Below are positions 63,798 to 64,000 of a stretch of DNA of 64,000 bases, piece by piece. Numbering within the stretch: the first letter of the stretch is position 1; each line of letters starts with the position of its first letter. The notes under the pieces are model-generated. The model had not been told where the DNA came from. It did no database searches and worked only from the letters and a program-made list of their open reading frames with translations. The position numbers and the translations under genes are program-made. Source of the DNA: Sphingobacterium gobiense (GTDB lineage: Bacteria; Bacteroidota; Bacteroidia; Sphingobacteriales; Sphingobacteriaceae); the NCBI RefSeq assembly GCF_002980575.1, contig NZ_PVBS01000006.1, positions 38,680-102,679 on the forward strand, written 5' to 3'.

Positions 63798-64000
63798 AAA
63801 GAATAGGTAAGTTATGCGTATGGTTAATCTGTATAATCCCGCTATTTGTTGGAGGACAAGAGGTTGATACGTTAATGTCATTAGACAATATAGAATTTGT
63901 AGACGGTTCTGCTGGATCGGAGGACGACACCCTGCTGGAAGTTCCTGATGACCTGATGTTCAGGGACGGCGCGGCAGGTGAGAACATGGAAGCTGACACA
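63794..64000 (+). CDS. Start of a secreted protein, cut by the window edge
   Basis: An ATG overlapping the TGA of the previous gene opens a frame that stays open to the end of the window (69 codons). It begins MKRIGKLCVWLICIIPLFVG with a clear signal peptide, followed by an acidic, low-complexity stretch (SLDNIEFVDGSAGSEDDTLL, VPDDLMFRDGAAGENM). Function cannot be told from the fragment. The 4-nt overlap suggests coupled translation with the cysteine-synthase-like enzyme. Confidence 0.65.
   Translation, partial: MKRIGKLCVWLICIIPLFVGGQEVDTLMSLDNIEFVDGSAGSEDDTLLEVPDDLMFRDGAAGENMEADT

Overview
The window looks like part of the chromosome of a glycan-scavenging member of the Bacteroidota, most likely family Sphingobacteriaceae. 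The support is five SusC/SusD pairs, TonB-dependent receptors with the SusC plug signature, an ECF sigma/FecR pair, many short-lipobox lipoproteins, and Bacteroidota-type promoters of the form TTTG-N18-TAnnTTTG. The species cannot be fixed from the sequence. Almost everything reads on the + strand; only a GntR-type and an Lrp-type regulator are on the minus strand.

Region 1 (1-22321) begins with the 3' end of a SusD-like gene and a terminator. It continues with a NamZ-type exo-beta-N-acetylmuramidase lipoprotein, two tandem SusC/SusD pairs with duplicated leader sequences, a DUF4623-like lipoprotein, a DigH/YngK-like (GHL10) glycosidase lipoprotein, a metallophosphoesterase fused to a PQQ-type propeller, a GH9-polysaccharide deacetylase fusion, MurQ (MurNAc-6-phosphate etherase) and a MurT-like sodium/solute symporter. 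Together they read as a locus for taking up and breaking down peptidoglycan glycan or MurNAc. No MurNAc kinase and no NagZ are visible.

Region 2 (22347-25395) is a housekeeping spacer: tRNA-Val(GAC), purine nucleoside phosphorylase and a putative porin.

Region 3 (25396-51413) is a second polysaccharide-utilisation locus. It has two SusC/SusD pairs, a DUF5017-like lipoprotein and an SGNH esterase-GH5 fusion. After a divergent GntR/UTRA regulator come an MFS transporter, an L-arabinose/L-fucose isomerase-like protein, an unrecognised 840-aa protein, a small SGNH hydrolase, a GH3 beta-glycosidase, a GH140/DUF4038-like protein, and a gluconate-dehydrogenase-subunit-3 plus GMC oxidoreductase pair. 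A palindrome-like box recurs at a fixed distance from the -7 element of three promoters here, and a half-related version precedes both SusC genes of region 1. It is a candidate operator for the local GntR protein.

Region 4 (51561-61983) has two tandem tRNA-Val(TAC) genes with a clear promoter and terminator. They are followed by an ECF sigma factor, a FecR-type anti-sigma factor, an STN-domain SusC, a SusD, an endonuclease/exonuclease/phosphatase-family lipoprotein, a SusE/F-like lipoprotein and a discoidin-domain lipoprotein: a trans-envelope-signalling PUL with no recognisable glycoside hydrolase.

Region 5 (62110-64000) holds an Lrp/AsnC regulator divergent from a cysteine-synthase-like PLP enzyme, and the start of a secreted protein cut by the window edge. 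No insertion sequence, integrase, CRISPR array or rRNA was seen.
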